From contig QFQP01000030.1 in assembly GCA_003243425.1 (NCBI GenBank), positions 1 through 64,000 on the forward strand: DNA of 64,000 nucleotides, in the 5' to 3' direction. Source of the stretch: Archangium gephyra. GTDB lineage: Bacteria > Myxococcota > Myxococcia > Myxococcales > Myxococcaceae. The position numbers and the translations under genes were made by a program. Position 1 is the first letter of the stretch, and every line of letters begins with the position of its first letter. Shown in pieces: positions 1-8,763 of the stretch. A model generated the notes under the pieces. That model saw only the letters and a list, made by a program, of their open reading frames with translations. It searched no databases and was not told where the DNA came from.

Positions 1-1297
1 GCGCGCTCTCGGCGGTGGCGCGGTTGAAGTCCTTGCTCTCGCCGCGGAGCATTCGCGGGAGCCGGAAGGCGCCGCCGACTTTGTCGATGTTCCGCTCGTC
101 GTAGACCTGAAAGAGCGCGTCCTGTTGCTGCGCGTCGGTGAGCGGGCGGAGCTCGATCTTCGCGCGGCCGCCGTCGCCGGTGCCCGAGCCGTCTGCCTCG
201 AGGATGAGGATCTTGTGGAAGTTCGCCTTGCCCTTGAGGTTCTCCTCGATGAACCGCTCTATGCGCGGCACCGACGCGTCGGAGAGCCGGCCGCCGGAGA
301 CCAGGAGTGCCATCGGCGGGACGCTCTTGTTCTCGAAGTAGAGGTAGTTGACCTCCTCCATCTGGCGCGAGCCGAGGACCGAGAGGAGAGTGCCGACCCA
401 ACGCGGCACTCCGTAGGGCGACCGCGGAGAGTGGATCGCGAAGTGGAGCAGCTCGGTGGCCGGGCCATCGGTCGCGTCGGCGATCTTGAGCGATGCGACG
501 TCAGGGAAGACGGCGCCAGTGTTGCGCGAAATGACGCGCGGGTCGCCGAAGGACTTGAAGAAGGCGCGCTCGGCTCCCTGGATCTGCACATACCGGCGCA
601 GGCGTCGGCGAGCGGAGACCGTGTCGAAGGTGACTGGCGAAACGCGGACGCGCTCCTTGACCTCGACTGGGTCGCGGTCGAGCGGGAGGAGTCGCACGGT
701 GTACGAGGGGACGTAGACGAAGCGGGCGAGGTCGCCCTTTCCGTCGCGGAGCACCTCCCAGAACGCGTTGCCGGTGACCTCGAGGTCCTGGCGAGTCCGA
801 CGGCGCAGGTCGACGAAGGAGTGGTCGAAGCAGGCAAAGTCGAAGAAGGCCTCGAGGCGCGCTCGCTCGACGCGCGAGTGCTGGCGGAGTTCGTCGAAGC
901 GTGCGTTCGCCTCGTCAACCGTGGGCGTGACGCTGGTCGTCGCGTCGAGGGTGCCGGCATCATGCGCGGCCAGGCGCTCGAGCATCAGTGTGTCGCGGAC
1001 CTTCTCGCGGGCTTCCTCTGCCTCGAAGTCGATGACCGGGTCGAAGCGGAAGCCGAAGCCGTCGATGTTGGTCGCGTACGCGTCGACGTTCTGGCGGAGC
1101 GAGTTCGAGTGTTCGACGAGCAGACACATCGCTTCCGGGTCGTAGGGAGGCGCGAGCGCTCCTGCGTCCGCGAAGGCAGACGACTGTTCTCCGCCACCGC
1201 GGCTCGCTGGGTCATCAACGCGCGCGCCTACGACGACCGCCTTGAGGAGGGTCTGCACGCGCTCTTCGCCGAGCGGAAGCATCTCGGTCGGCGTCAC
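1..1297 (-). CDS. Phage portal protein (partial, runs off left edge)
   Basis: I translated 432 codons without a stop from a GTG at 1297 to the window edge, so the C-terminus is missing. The portal forms the dodecameric DNA entry and exit channel at one capsid vertex. Family-like features are LEVTGNAFWEVLRD near residue 175, SPYGVPRWVG near 294, and LPRMLRGESKDFNRATAE near 414, matching the PBSX/HK97-type portal pattern. GTG was chosen because GGGGAG lies about 7 bases upstream and the frame is closed by a stop at 1319-1321; an ATG five codons inside is the alternative. A terminase fragment lies upstream on the same strand, which is the usual phage order. No frameshift is visible in the part present. 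Confidence 0.85.
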   Translation of the reverse strand, partial: MTPTEMLPLGEERVQTLLKAVVVGARVDDPASRGGGEQSSAFADAGALAPPYDPEAMCLLVEHSNSLRQNVDAYATNIDGFGFRFDPVIDFEAEEAREKVRDTLMLERLAAHDAGTLDATTSVTPTVDEANARFDELRQHSRVERARLEAFFDFACFDHSFVDLRRRTRQDLEVTGNAFWEVLRDGKGDLARFVYVPSYTVRLLPLDRDPVEVKERVRVSPVTFDTVSARRRLRRYVQIQGAERAFFKSFGDPRVISRNTGAVFPDVASLKIADATDGPATELLHFAIHSPRSPYGVPRWVGTLLSVLGSRQMEEVNYLYFENKSVPPMALLVSGGRLSDASVPRIERFIEENLKGKANFHKILILEADGSGTGDGGRAKIELRPLTDAQQQDALFQVYDERNIDKVGGAFRLPRMLRGESKDFNRATAESA

Positions 1298-1379
1298 GCA
1301 GCACTCCCCATGATGGGGTCAAAGGCGCTGGACTCAGCTCCGGGGGACCTCCTCAACCGCCCGCGGTAGGTTCCGCGGA

Positions 1380-2105
1380 ATGTCGTCTCGCCCCAAGACT
1401 CTGATCACCGACTTCCGCCACCTCCCCGAGGTCGACTCCGACGAACTCGAGCGGGGCCGCTCGCTGCCGGCGTTCCTCGCATCCATCGTCATGATCGCCT
1501 CCATGGAGGGTTCAGAGGCGCGGGTCCGCAGCCCGATTCGTTGTCGATGTCGTCCAAAGCGACGCGCATGCACTGGCGCGATCCTGATCGCTCGCCACGT
1601 CGGTCACTCCGAGGTGGAGTGGCAGTGTTCCGACTGCGAGTTCAACGGCGTCATCACGCATTGGGAGGGGTCGTCGGCCGACTTCACCGAACAGACCCCG
1701 GTGCAGAACGTCGAGGTCGTGGCACCTGAGCTGCCGCGCAACCGAGTTTCTTCATCGCTGGCGGGCCGATGGCGCATCGAGGAGATGGAGGTCTGGGGCA
1801 AGGACGCCATCGACCTGATGGGCCCGGGATACATCGAGTTCGCGAAGCACGGCGGCTCGGTCCGGTTCATCGCGATCGAAGGAGGCCTCGACTGCCGGTA
1901 CGCCGAGGCGGAAGGCCGCCCATCTGTCGAGTTCTCGTGGTCGGGGGTCGACGATCGCGATGATGCCTGCGGACGCGGCGTCGCAAGCCTTGAGGCAGAC
2001 GGCTCCCTCGTTGGTCGCATCTTCATCCACTGCGGAGACGACTCGGCCTTCACGGCGCGGCGGTTTGAGGAACCGCTGAAGCCGAGCAGCCGACGACTTC
2101 AGTGA
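1380..2105 (+). CDS. Two-domain hypothetical protein with a zinc-ribbon-like N-terminal half
   Basis: 241 residues, function unknown. The N-terminal part starts RPKTLITDFRHLP and has cysteines at 55, 57, 64, 83 and 86 in a zinc-binding-like arrangement ending in FNGVITHWEG; I recall similar small stand-alone proteins in Deltaproteobacteria. From about residue 128 a second unit begins (LAGRWRIEEMEVWGKDAIDL, later GRIFIHCGDDSAFTARR), also familiar as a separate small protein. The gene therefore looks like a fusion of two widespread small uncharacterised families. It is oriented against its neighbours, with its stop 1 base from the AbiEii stop. The ATG overlaps a short CCGCGG-rich palindromic region (1369-1380). 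Confidence 0.7.
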   Translation: MSSRPKTLITDFRHLPEVDSDELERGRSLPAFLASIVMIASMEGSEARVRSPIRCRCRPKRRACTGAILIARHVGHSEVEWQCSDCEFNGVITHWEGSSADFTEQTPVQNVEVVAPELPRNRVSSSLAGRWRIEEMEVWGKDAIDLMGPGYIEFAKHGGSVRFIAIEGGLDCRYAEAEGRPSVEFSWSGVDDRDDACGRGVASLEADGSLVGRIFIHCGDDSAFTARRFEEPLKPSSRRLQ

Positions 2106-2106
2106 C

Positions 2107-2919
2107 TCATCTCCCCTGCCACGGCGCACCGGGGAGCCGCTCAATCAACTCGCGGAGGACGAGCTCGTAGGCGTCGTCGAAGGTCCACGTCTGGCCCGTG
2201 GCAAGCAACGGGGTCATGTCGGCGGTGAAGACCGGGTCGGACTTCTTGGCGTGCAGGTTCTGCTCGAAGAGGGCTCGGCTGATGCTGGCCTCTTCCGCGG
2301 CCATGTATTTCGAGAAGGCCTCGACCACCCGAGCCGGCGAGACGCCCTCTCGCTTCAAGGCAAGCGCGAGGTCGAAGAGGTCGCGGCCCTTCTTGCGCTG
2401 GTACAGGGCGCGCAACTTCGTGCCGAGCAGCTCATCGAGCTCATACGTGCGCAGGCCCGCGACGCCCGAGAACCAACGCGACGTCACCTCGAAGCGATGC
2501 TCCTTGAGCCCGAACACCGTGAAGTGCTCGCGAGTGTTGATCTCCACCTTCAGCTTCAGCCGAACCGGAGGAAGGTCCTCTGACTCAAAGCGGTAGCTCA
2601 GCGTGACGCGGCCTTCGGACTGCTTCCACTTCGGCTGCCCCAGCCAACCGTCGAGCGCCTCGTGGATCGCGTCGAGCACTGCGCCGATCCCGCCCTCATG
2701 GGTCTGCACCAGGTCGATGTCCTCGGAGTATCGGGCGGCGGGGCGCAGGTGGAGCTTGTAGAGCGCGGTCCCTCCGCGGAACGCGAGGGCGTTCGCGATG
2801 GTCGGCCGAGAGAACAGCTCCACCAACGCTCTGGAGATGACGAGGTCCTGCTCCACCTGTCGGTCGGCCACCCAGGGAGCGTGCGCGCGCCACTCGGTGA
2901 TGAAGTCTTTGGGGATCAC
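2107..2919 (-). CDS. abiEii: AbiEii-type nucleotidyltransferase toxin
   Basis: 270 residues. This is the toxin half of a type IV toxin-antitoxin / abortive-infection pair; family members are NTases that arrest growth, several by modifying tRNA. The NTase signature is clear: FRGGTALYK at residues 48-55 and SEDIDL at 65-70, the two aspartates (67, 69) being the expected metal ligands. YQRKKGRDLFDLALAL near 190 is also typical. The ATG overlaps the stop of the upstream antitoxin gene by 4 bases (ATGA), indicating translational coupling. The pair sits between phage terminase and portal sequences, fitting a phage-defence role. Function is inferred from family. Confidence 0.88.
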   Translation of the reverse strand: MIPKDFITEWRAHAPWVADRQVEQDLVISRALVELFSRPTIANALAFRGGTALYKLHLRPAARYSEDIDLVQTHEGGIGAVLDAIHEALDGWLGQPKWKQSEGRVTLSYRFESEDLPPVRLKLKVEINTREHFTVFGLKEHRFEVTSRWFSGVAGLRTYELDELLGTKLRALYQRKKGRDLFDLALALKREGVSPARVVEAFSKYMAAEEASISRALFEQNLHAKKSDPVFTADMTPLLATGQTWTFDDAYELVLRELIERLPGAPWQGR

Positions 2920-3695
2920 GCGTCAGCCTCCACGTCGACGTTGGCCGACAGCTTCCATCGTTGGGCACGGGGGGCGCCCGTTGCAGTGCTGGACCTCGCG
3001 AGCCGCGCGCTGTGCGCGTGCTCCTTCACGAACGGGAGCAGGACGTCGGCGAGCGCACCGTGCGCGGTGCGGTCGAGCAGATACCCGAGCCGTTGAGCCC
3101 ACACGACTGGACTCGCCTGCGCCGCGGCAACGAGCTTCGCCGGGTCGAGCCCCTCGGCGAGTTCATCGAGAACGCCCGCGACGTTGTCGAGGCCGCCGCA
3201 CTGGTCCGCGTAGCCGACCAACTCGAGCGCCGTTGCCTCGGGGGACGCGACGCGAAGTGGGCCGCGAGGAGTGTTCTTCTCAATGACCGGGGTCTGCGAT
3301 GCGTCCTTTCTCGCGACGAACTGCACCCGTACCGCGCCGCACTCGATGGCGCGCCGGTTGGCGCTGAGCATGACCTGGAAGGCCTGCGGCCGCTGGTGAG
3401 CGGCGCCGTGCAGCTCGGCCGCGCTGAGGAGCGCCACGTAGTACGGCTCGCCCAGGTGGTTCATCAACTGGGGGATGAACTGCTCGGCCGGGAGGCACCC
3501 TAGGCGACGGAACTCGGGCGGCACGACGACGTAGAAACCGCGGTGTGGAAGCGCGACGTGCCCCTTCTTCTGAAGGCGAAGGAGCGCCGCACGGACGGCA
3601 ACAACCGACCCGCCGAGCGCGGCAACGGCATCGGTCAAAGTGAAGTGAAACCGGCCACTTGCAGTGAGGCTGGTGATGTAATCCGAGGCCTTCAT
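2916..3695 (-). CDS. abiEi: AbiEi-type antitoxin / autorepressor
   Basis: 259 residues. AbiEi proteins neutralise the AbiEii toxin and repress their own promoter through an N-terminal winged helix. The first 60 residues (TLTDAVAALGGSVVAVRAAL, then RLQKKGHVALPHRGFYVVVP) form the expected winged helix, followed by the conserved AbiEi core (PYYVALLSAAELHGAAHQRP; SPEATALELVGY). The C-terminus overlaps the toxin start by 4 bases. The ATG at 3695 is the first in frame and lies directly behind a short spacer carrying repeated GTTCGTT heptamers. The pair appears intact, unlike the phage genes around it. Confidence 0.87.
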   Translation of the reverse strand: MKASDYITSLTASGRFHFTLTDAVAALGGSVVAVRAALLRLQKKGHVALPHRGFYVVVPPEFRRLGCLPAEQFIPQLMNHLGEPYYVALLSAAELHGAAHQRPQAFQVMLSANRRAIECGAVRVQFVARKDASQTPVIEKNTPRGPLRVASPEATALELVGYADQCGGLDNVAGVLDELAEGLDPAKLVAAAQASPVVWAQRLGYLLDRTAHGALADVLLPFVKEHAHSARLARSSTATGAPRAQRWKLSANVDVEADA

Positions 3696-3699
3696 GATG

Positions 3700-3736
3700 G
3701 TTCGTTGCGCTCAGAAACTAACGTGATTCGTTCGTT
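3700..3736 (-). promoter_or_regulatory. Probable abiE promoter/operator with repeated heptamers
   Basis: The 45-base gap between the terminase fragment and abiEi must hold the abiE promoter. The heptamer GTTCGTT (plus strand) occurs at 3700-3706 and again at 3730-3736, 30 bases apart. Known AbiEi antitoxins bind paired sites in front of their own operon. I could not assign -35 and -10 boxes, so only the repeat itself is directly seen. Confidence 0.35.
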
Positions 3737-3740
3737 CTCG

Positions 3741-4028
3741 CTAGCGATGGTTCTCCTCAAACACCGCGAGTTCGGACCGGTCGCGCGTGCGGCCCACGTC
3801 GAAGCCGGCGACCAGCCGACCTTCCGGAGCGCGCATGGAAGTCGGGTCGTCGACCATCACCATGTCATCGGTCGTGCACGGCAGGATGAGCTCGTATGGG
3901 AAGAAGCTGTACGTCTCGTCGACGAAGCGCCCCTCAAACTCCTGCTGGAAGTCGTCGAGCGGGAGCGAGTCGAGCTGCTCGATGAGCGTCGGCCGCTGCG
4001 TCGGCTGATCTCTGAGAACCGGAAGCAA
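3741..4028 (-). pseudogene. Phage terminase large subunit, internal fragment
   Basis: About 95 residues that resemble the hinge and start of the nuclease domain of a gp28/TerL-like terminase: LDSLPLDDFQQEFEGRFVDE, then TYSFFPYELILPCT, then GRLVAGFDVGRTRD, where the aspartate of GFDVGRTRD is the expected metal ligand of the RNase H-like nuclease. A whole terminase has about 450-550 residues; the ATPase part and most of the nuclease are missing. The frame stays open to about 4127 but that part does not look like terminase. The reading frame stops (3741-3743) just where the abiE promoter region begins, consistent with truncation by insertion of the abiE cassette. No plausible translation start is obvious (TTG at 4028). 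Confidence 0.72.
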
Positions 4029-4241
4029 AATGGCTATGTGCTCGCTGAGAGCCAGCGTGTCTGCTTCGGGAACCGCGGAGGGCGGCGGCGTGCGGTCGTT
4101 ATCGCGCTCAATCGGGCCCAGAGTGTCTCACCTGACGACTTCAGGGTCGGCGGGACCGTCGGCCACGGCATGAGGCCAGAGGCCGAGTAGGGTTGCGCCG
4201 TGCTACCTTGAGCGCGCCTGTCAGCCAGAGGAGGCTAGCCA

Positions 4242-4880
4242 ATGCAGATACTCGTAGCTGTCGCGTCTGTGTTCCTGACGCAAGGCCCCGGCGTTGCTAG
4301 CTCAAAGCTCACCCCCGCAGGTCGAGCTTGCGCCGAAGCTCGCTATTCGCCGGACCGAGGAACCAAGGAAGCGGCCCCCTTGTGCAGAAAGGCCTGCGAC
4401 GCGGGAGACGCTTACGGGTGCATGCTCTGGGGTGTGCTGCTGCAGGATGGCGACGGGATCGCCCAGGATCTCCCGGCCGCTGCGCGGTCATTCTTGAGCG
4501 CGTGCGACAAGGGGCTCGCCGACGGGTGCTCTCTTTACGCGGCGGCACTCTCGAACGGGGTCGGGCTCGCGAAAGACAAGAAGAAGGCCGCTGTATTTCT
4601 TCAGCGGGCCTGCGATGCCGGAAGCGGATCCGGATGCTACGCCCTTGCGACACTTCACGTTGCAGGCGAGGGCGTGAAGCGCGATGACGCGGCTGCTGCA
4701 CGCCTCCTTCGACGTGGCTGTGATCTCGGTGACACCTTCGGCTGCTTCTACCTAGGCCGAGCACTGGTGCGGGGAGATGGAGTCCCGGTCGACAAGAAAC
4801 AGGGGATGGAACTCATGGTGAAGGCGTGCGCCAAGGAGAATCCGCCTCCGCAGTGCGCAGATGAAAATTTCGCCCGCTAA
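4242..4880 (+). CDS. Secreted Sel1-repeat protein, cysteine-rich
   Basis: 212 residues. A short N-terminal hydrophobic segment (MQILVAVASVFLTQ) suggests export. It is followed by at least four Sel1-like (TPR-related) repeats, each of about 36 residues with the pattern A...RACDAG-x-GCY.LA..-G.GV..D; each repeat carries a cysteine pair (CDAGDAYGC, CDKGLADGC, CDAGSGSGC, CDLGDTFGC) likely to form intra-repeat disulfides as in Helicobacter Hcp proteins. Such proteins act as protein-binding scaffolds in the periplasm or outside. It stands alone between the phage remnant and the cassette at 4896-8695. No partner can be named. Confidence 0.75.
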   Translation: MQILVAVASVFLTQGPGVASSKLTPAGRACAEARYSPDRGTKEAAPLCRKACDAGDAYGCMLWGVLLQDGDGIAQDLPAAARSFLSACDKGLADGCSLYAAALSNGVGLAKDKKKAAVFLQRACDAGSGSGCYALATLHVAGEGVKRDDAAAARLLRRGCDLGDTFGCFYLGRALVRGDGVPVDKKQGMELMVKACAKENPPPQCADENFAR

Positions 4881-4895
4881 CAGCAACTGAACTCG

Positions 4896-5402
4896 TCAGT
4901 GGCTCGGCACGATCAGGAAGCTGCTTGGCAAACGCGAAGCACCGGCCTTGGCGTTGCGGTTCGTGACCAGGCTATTGAACTCAAGGCGTAGCCCCTCAAT
5001 GGTCTTCGCCTGCGCCTCATAGGAACCGACCCAGCCCTCTCGTGTCTCGACCAGTTTTAGACACTGCTCCCGCAGTGCCGACCAACGAGAGAACTGAGGC
5101 TCGGGCAATCGGTTGCCTTTCGCGTGAGAAACAAGCTCCTTCAACTCGATGTCGCACTTGTCGAGTTGGGCGTCAGTCGCCTCAATGATCTTCTTCGTCT
5201 CCTGAGCCTTCGCCAAGGCGTTGTTGTAATTCTGCTGCTTCGCGCTGAGCTGTTGGTCCAGCGCGGCAATTTCAGCGTAGTCAGACCTGTAGACGACTTT
5301 GTGAATCTCTGGCCAGCACTGGGTCCCGAAGCAGGAGCCGATCGCGCAGAGGACCAGAGTGACGCCGAACCCTCGGAGCTTGGCAGAGTCGTCTTCGGTC
5401 AT
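4896..5402 (-). CDS. Membrane-anchored coiled-coil hypothetical protein
   Basis: 168 residues from ATG 5402; a start at 5441 would add an Arg-rich stretch and is less likely. The choice of 5402 is supported by an ATGA overlap with the corrected end of the upstream gene (stop at 5399-5401). Residues about 10-30 (RGFGVTLVLCAIGSCFGTQC) form one membrane segment, followed by a long Gln/Lys/Glu-rich region (residues about 45-150, e.g. LDQQLSAKQQNYNNALAKAQ) with coiled-coil character. The topology suggests an N-in protein with a periplasmic or long cytoplasmic coiled coil. It is the last gene of the overlapping five-gene cassette and its only member with an uninterrupted frame. Function unknown. 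Confidence 0.6.
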   Translation of the reverse strand: MTEDDSAKLRGFGVTLVLCAIGSCFGTQCWPEIHKVVYRSDYAEIAALDQQLSAKQQNYNNALAKAQETKKIIEATDAQLDKCDIELKELVSHAKGNRLPEPQFSRWSALREQCLKLVETREGWVGSYEAQAKTIEGLRLEFNSLVTNRNAKAGASRLPSSFLIVPSH

Positions 5403-6639
5403 TCGCGGTCTCCATCGATGGGACCGCATTGTCTCACGCAACCTTGCGCGCTGTCAGGCAGTGGTTGAGTCGAATCAGCAAGCATGCGCTGCGCCTCCGA
5501 ATGAAGTGCGATGGCGCGGCCGACGCCCTCGGCCTGAGCGTGAGTGGTTGCTCCCCGTTTTCCTGCCAACCGCGGCACCTTCCACTCGATTGATGCGAGC
5601 GATCTCTCAAACATCATGTTCTCGGGAGGAATGGCCATCCGCAGTTTGCCAGTGCCGCGCTCGACCTTGATGATCGCGTCGAGTTCATGAGGGTTGGCAC
5701 ATTGGCCGACGACAACTCCACGCGGAGGTTCTCGAGCGCCCTCGTGCCCTTCGCCAAGCTCGTCTCGCCAGGTCGAGCAGCGAAGTCAGCGACGAGCGCC
5801 GCCTTGCTACGCCAGCCGTCGCGCCGACCTGCCTTCCGGCTGGCAGCGAGCATGAGCAACTGGGTGAACAGCACGTCGCTCTGCTTGAAGCCGTCGAACT
5901 CGTGACCGTTGATGGTCACGACGTGCCGCTCGGGGCGCGTCGAGAAGCCGATGTGCACGAAGTCGAGGTCGAGTTCTGGGTGCTCGCGAGAACTCGCTCT
6001 CGCGCGGTACCCAGGGTCGAGCCCGTCGAGGGCTCGGACCAACCCAAGTTGAGCGCCCGTCGCTTCGCCCAACTGCAGTGCGACGATTCGCTCGTCCGGC
6101 GTGAACACCGGAGGAGCGTCGGCGACGAGCACTACGAGCGCGGACGCCAAGAGCTGCGACTTGAGCCCTCGGCACAACAGCTCCGCACCGGCCACACGAC
6201 GGCACAACCACACGACCGCGACCTCGAGCCCGCGACGACGGAGCAACCCCACAGGCACGAAGGGGCGTGGCACCGCGGCGTCCAGCGGCACGAGGCCGTT
6301 CGCCGGCCCGAGCGCGCGGAACACGGCGCCGGCGGTCGTCTCGATCCACTCCGCTTCCTCACGCGCAACCCACGCGCGCCCACGGAAGCAGGCTGGCTCC
6401 GCCACGCACGAAACGGCGAGCTCTCCGTCTCGCAGCCCCGCCTCGATGTTGGGCTCGACGCCGCACTCGCAACCCGGAGCCTCGCAGTCGACGCCCGCGT
6501 ACGTGAACCACCCGGTGGCGATCAGGTCCTCTGGACTCGCCCCGAGCCCGCGCGCCTCCGCCCAGCTCAGCCGCGGTCGCTCAGTGCGCTGCAGCTTGGA
6601 CAGCACCGCCTGCCACAACCGTTCGTCGGAGGTTTGCAT
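5399..6639 (-). pseudogene. Cys-rich / winged-helix-like regulator, one frameshift
   Basis: The frame from ATG 6639 reads about 315 residues to VELSSANVPT and then leaves the pattern; the next frame continues PHELDAIIKVERGTGKLRMA and on to a stop at 5399. Adding one base near 5690 gives a 413-residue product. The N-terminal part has cysteines in DCEAPGCECG and VSCVAEPACFRG, possibly metal-binding. The C-terminal 110 residues (VTINGHEFDGFKQSD, DGWRSKAALV, RALENLRVEL, KVERGTGKLRM) resemble an OmpR/PhoB-type winged helix with its final hairpin, so a transcriptional regulator is my inference. It overlaps the upstream gene by 59 bases and the downstream one by 4. It may be a true mutation or a sequencing error. 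Confidence 0.6.
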
Positions 6640-7767
6640 CGAAGCCCCACAGGCGCAGGTGCCGCCGGATGATCCGATCGCGCGGCGTGTCGTTCAGGTT
6701 GGACGAGTTCGGGTTGAAGAGGCTCACCGTCCGCGTCCTCGATCGCCCGCGCCCTTCGAAGGCGAACCGCAGCTGCGCCCCCACGACGGTGTCGTGGTCG
6801 AGATCGATGCCGAAGCGACGAATCGCCTCGTGCACGGAGGGCAGCGCGACCTCGGTCTTGAAGTCGAGCGTGACGTGCTTCACCTCGCCCTCGGCCGGCC
6901 GAATGAAGAGCTTCTTGACCGTCACGCCAACCAGGCCGGAGCCAAGGACCGGCGGGAAGCGGAACGCCTCATCCCCGAGCGGGCGGAACGAGAACCGCGG
7001 GGAGGAGCGCGCGTCGAAGAAGTAGAGTTCGTCCTGAAGGATGTGCTCCGCGAAGAGGTCCCGCAGCTTCTCGCGCTCCGCCTTGCGACGAGCCTTCACC
7101 ATCAGCACGTTCGTCTCGTAGTGGAACACCGCCGAGAGCCGAACGACGTCGCGCTCCCACATCGGCTCGAGGTCATCGTCGTCGGTGAACCAAACCGTCG
7201 GCGTCAGCTCATCCTCGTGGAAGACGAAGAGCGCGAACTTCTCGTCGTTTGCGAAGTCCTCCACTTTGCAGCGCGGGCCGAACTCGGTGTTCCGCAGAGA
7301 GGCTCGCATCGCGTCGCGGAGCGCGGCCTTGGCCTTCGCGCTCGGTTTCGGTACCACCGGGTAGCGGCCGGCGTACTCCTTCAGGTGCTCGAGCGAGTCG
7401 ACGAGCCAACCCTGGTGGAGTTGGAGGAACGCAGCCGGCGCCGCGACGAAGAGCCTCAGCGCGAGGTCCGACGAAGACCAGGTGCGGCTCTCCGCGAGCA
7501 AGGGCGAACGCGCCCACGTCTGCTCCGCGAGTTCGCCGAGGCGATCGCGCGCGTCCGACACCGAGAGGTCGTTCACGGGAAGCAACGCCGTCTCGAGCCG
7601 CAAGCGGTCGGCCGCCGAGAGGCTGAGCCAGGCGCGGTACATCTGCTCCCACGGCTTGCCAATACCGTCGAGGCGGGATCCGCCGCGGCCCACGAACACA
7701 GGTCGGCGAGCGCAGCGGGAGTGAGGTGGCGGAAGAACGGCTTTGGACTCCATTCGCGATGACTCAT
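6581..7767 (-). pseudogene. Unknown cassette protein of about 395 residues, one frameshift
   Basis: The natural start is ATG 7767 (MSHREWSPKPFFRHLTPAAL), overlapping the upstream ImmA/IrrE stop as ATGA. After CSWAAADPA the frame is lost; the remainder (LDGIGKPWEQMYRAWLSLSA onward) lies in the next frame. One missing C in the CCCGCC run near 7672 repairs it to 395 residues. No known domain was recognised. The middle is rich in acidic and aromatic residues (FVFHEDELTPTVWFTDDDD), with a basic helix (MVKARRKAEREKLRDLFAEH) and a C-terminal region ending RIIRRHLRLWGFDANLRRT. No membrane segment. Its position between the peptidase and the putative regulator suggests it works with both. Confidence 0.6.
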
Positions 7768-8488
7768 GGGGCTCTCGGCGTTGAGTGTTTAGTGAACGGC
7801 AGACAATGAGGACGTGGTGAGGCGATGACCGCGGGCGACCCGGCGTCTCGGAAGAGGGAGCGCTGAGGGTCGGAGGCGTCGACGACGAGCTTCAGGTCGA
7901 GCAGCCGAATGCGCATCGCGGTGTTCGAGACGTTGTCGAAGCTGCCCGTCGCGATGACCTGGGCCGCGACGTCGATGAAGGTCGGGTCTGGCACGCCGGA
8001 GCGAAGGCGCTCCTGAATGCCCTCCCAGGTCGGGAGACGCCCGCTGAACGCGTCTTGAACCGCCGTGCGTACGAGCTTCGACGGCATCAAGAGGCAAGCC
8101 GCGAACTGGCCAGCTGTGGCTCCACGAACTCAGAGAGGTCGAACAGCGCGCTGTCTTCGGGATGCGCGGCGAGGTGAGGCCGGTGAAGCACCCAGTGGCC
8201 AACCTCATGGGCGAGCGTGAAGGCAAAGCGCCCAGGGTTCGGCTCGAGAGACTGGTCGACGTAGACGCGCCGCTGGTCGACGACGGTCGCCCCCAGCACG
8301 TCTGGGTTCCCGAGGAGCCCTTTCAGATCGATCACCGCGAGGTCGAGCCCGAGCACACGCTCGATGACGAAGTCGACATCGACGGCCCCACTGAGCCCGC
8401 CGTGTGCATTCGAATACTGAGCCAGCAGCTCGTCGGCAGAGCGCTCGATCTCTTTCAGCGGAAGGAACGGCACCTGGACGGGTCTCAC
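7764..8488 (-). pseudogene. ImmA/IrrE-family metallo-endopeptidase, one frameshift
   Basis: From GTG 8488 the first frame gives 133 residues with the zinc-peptidase motif HEVGH (residues 94-98; His94, His98 ligands, Glu95 catalytic) inside FAFTLAHEVGHWVLHRPH. It then meets a stop after VEPQLASSRLAS, while the expected continuation GQFAACLLMPSKLVRTAVQ is in the next frame and runs to a stop at 7764. One base missing near 8115-8125 restores a 241-residue protein, a normal family length. ImmA/IrrE proteases cleave Xre-type repressors and control phage-like elements or stress genes. The start overlaps the preceding gene as GTGA and the end overlaps the next as ATGA. The zinc motif is intact in the first frame. 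Confidence 0.75.
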
Positions 8489-8695
8489 GACTTCCCTCCC
8501 CTGCTCGCGAGGAGCGCCATCAGGTCGCTGCCGCTGAAGCCCTGCGCGCTCACCGTGCGCAGAAAGGTGGTGAGCGCCGGATCCGCGACGAGGCTGTCCT
8601 CGATGTCCTCAGGCACGCGCCCCGCGAGCAGCATGAGCTCATGGATGAGCGCCGACGATGATGTCCCGAGTGCATCGCACCGAGCCGTCTCTCAT
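8485..8695 (-). pseudogene. Small leading protein of the ImmA/IrrE cassette, probable frameshift
   Basis: A short reading frame ends in a TGA at 8485-8487 that overlaps the GTG start of the peptidase gene. Its clear part reads ALIHELMLLAGRVPEDIEDS and ends SDLMALLASRGGKS. Upstream the frame is blocked at 8692-8694; the nearest ATG (8695) is one base out of phase. Removing one base would give 69 residues beginning METARCDALGTSSSALIHEL. Xre-like repressors usually precede ImmA/IrrE peptidases, but this product is too short for me to call a helix-turn-helix with confidence. A shorter 49-residue version from ATG 8634 is possible. Confidence 0.4.
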
Positions 8696-8763
8696 TCCTT
8701 CAGTATGTGCAGCCGAGGTAAACGACAGCACGAGTCGCGCCGAACGAGCAAGGCCAGTCGAAA

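Noticed and set aside
125..1369. Long plus-strand open frame of 414 codons
   Set aside because: It is the antisense of the portal gene: acidic, Arg/Val/Glu-rich composition and no domain; the minus strand gives recognisable portal motifs.
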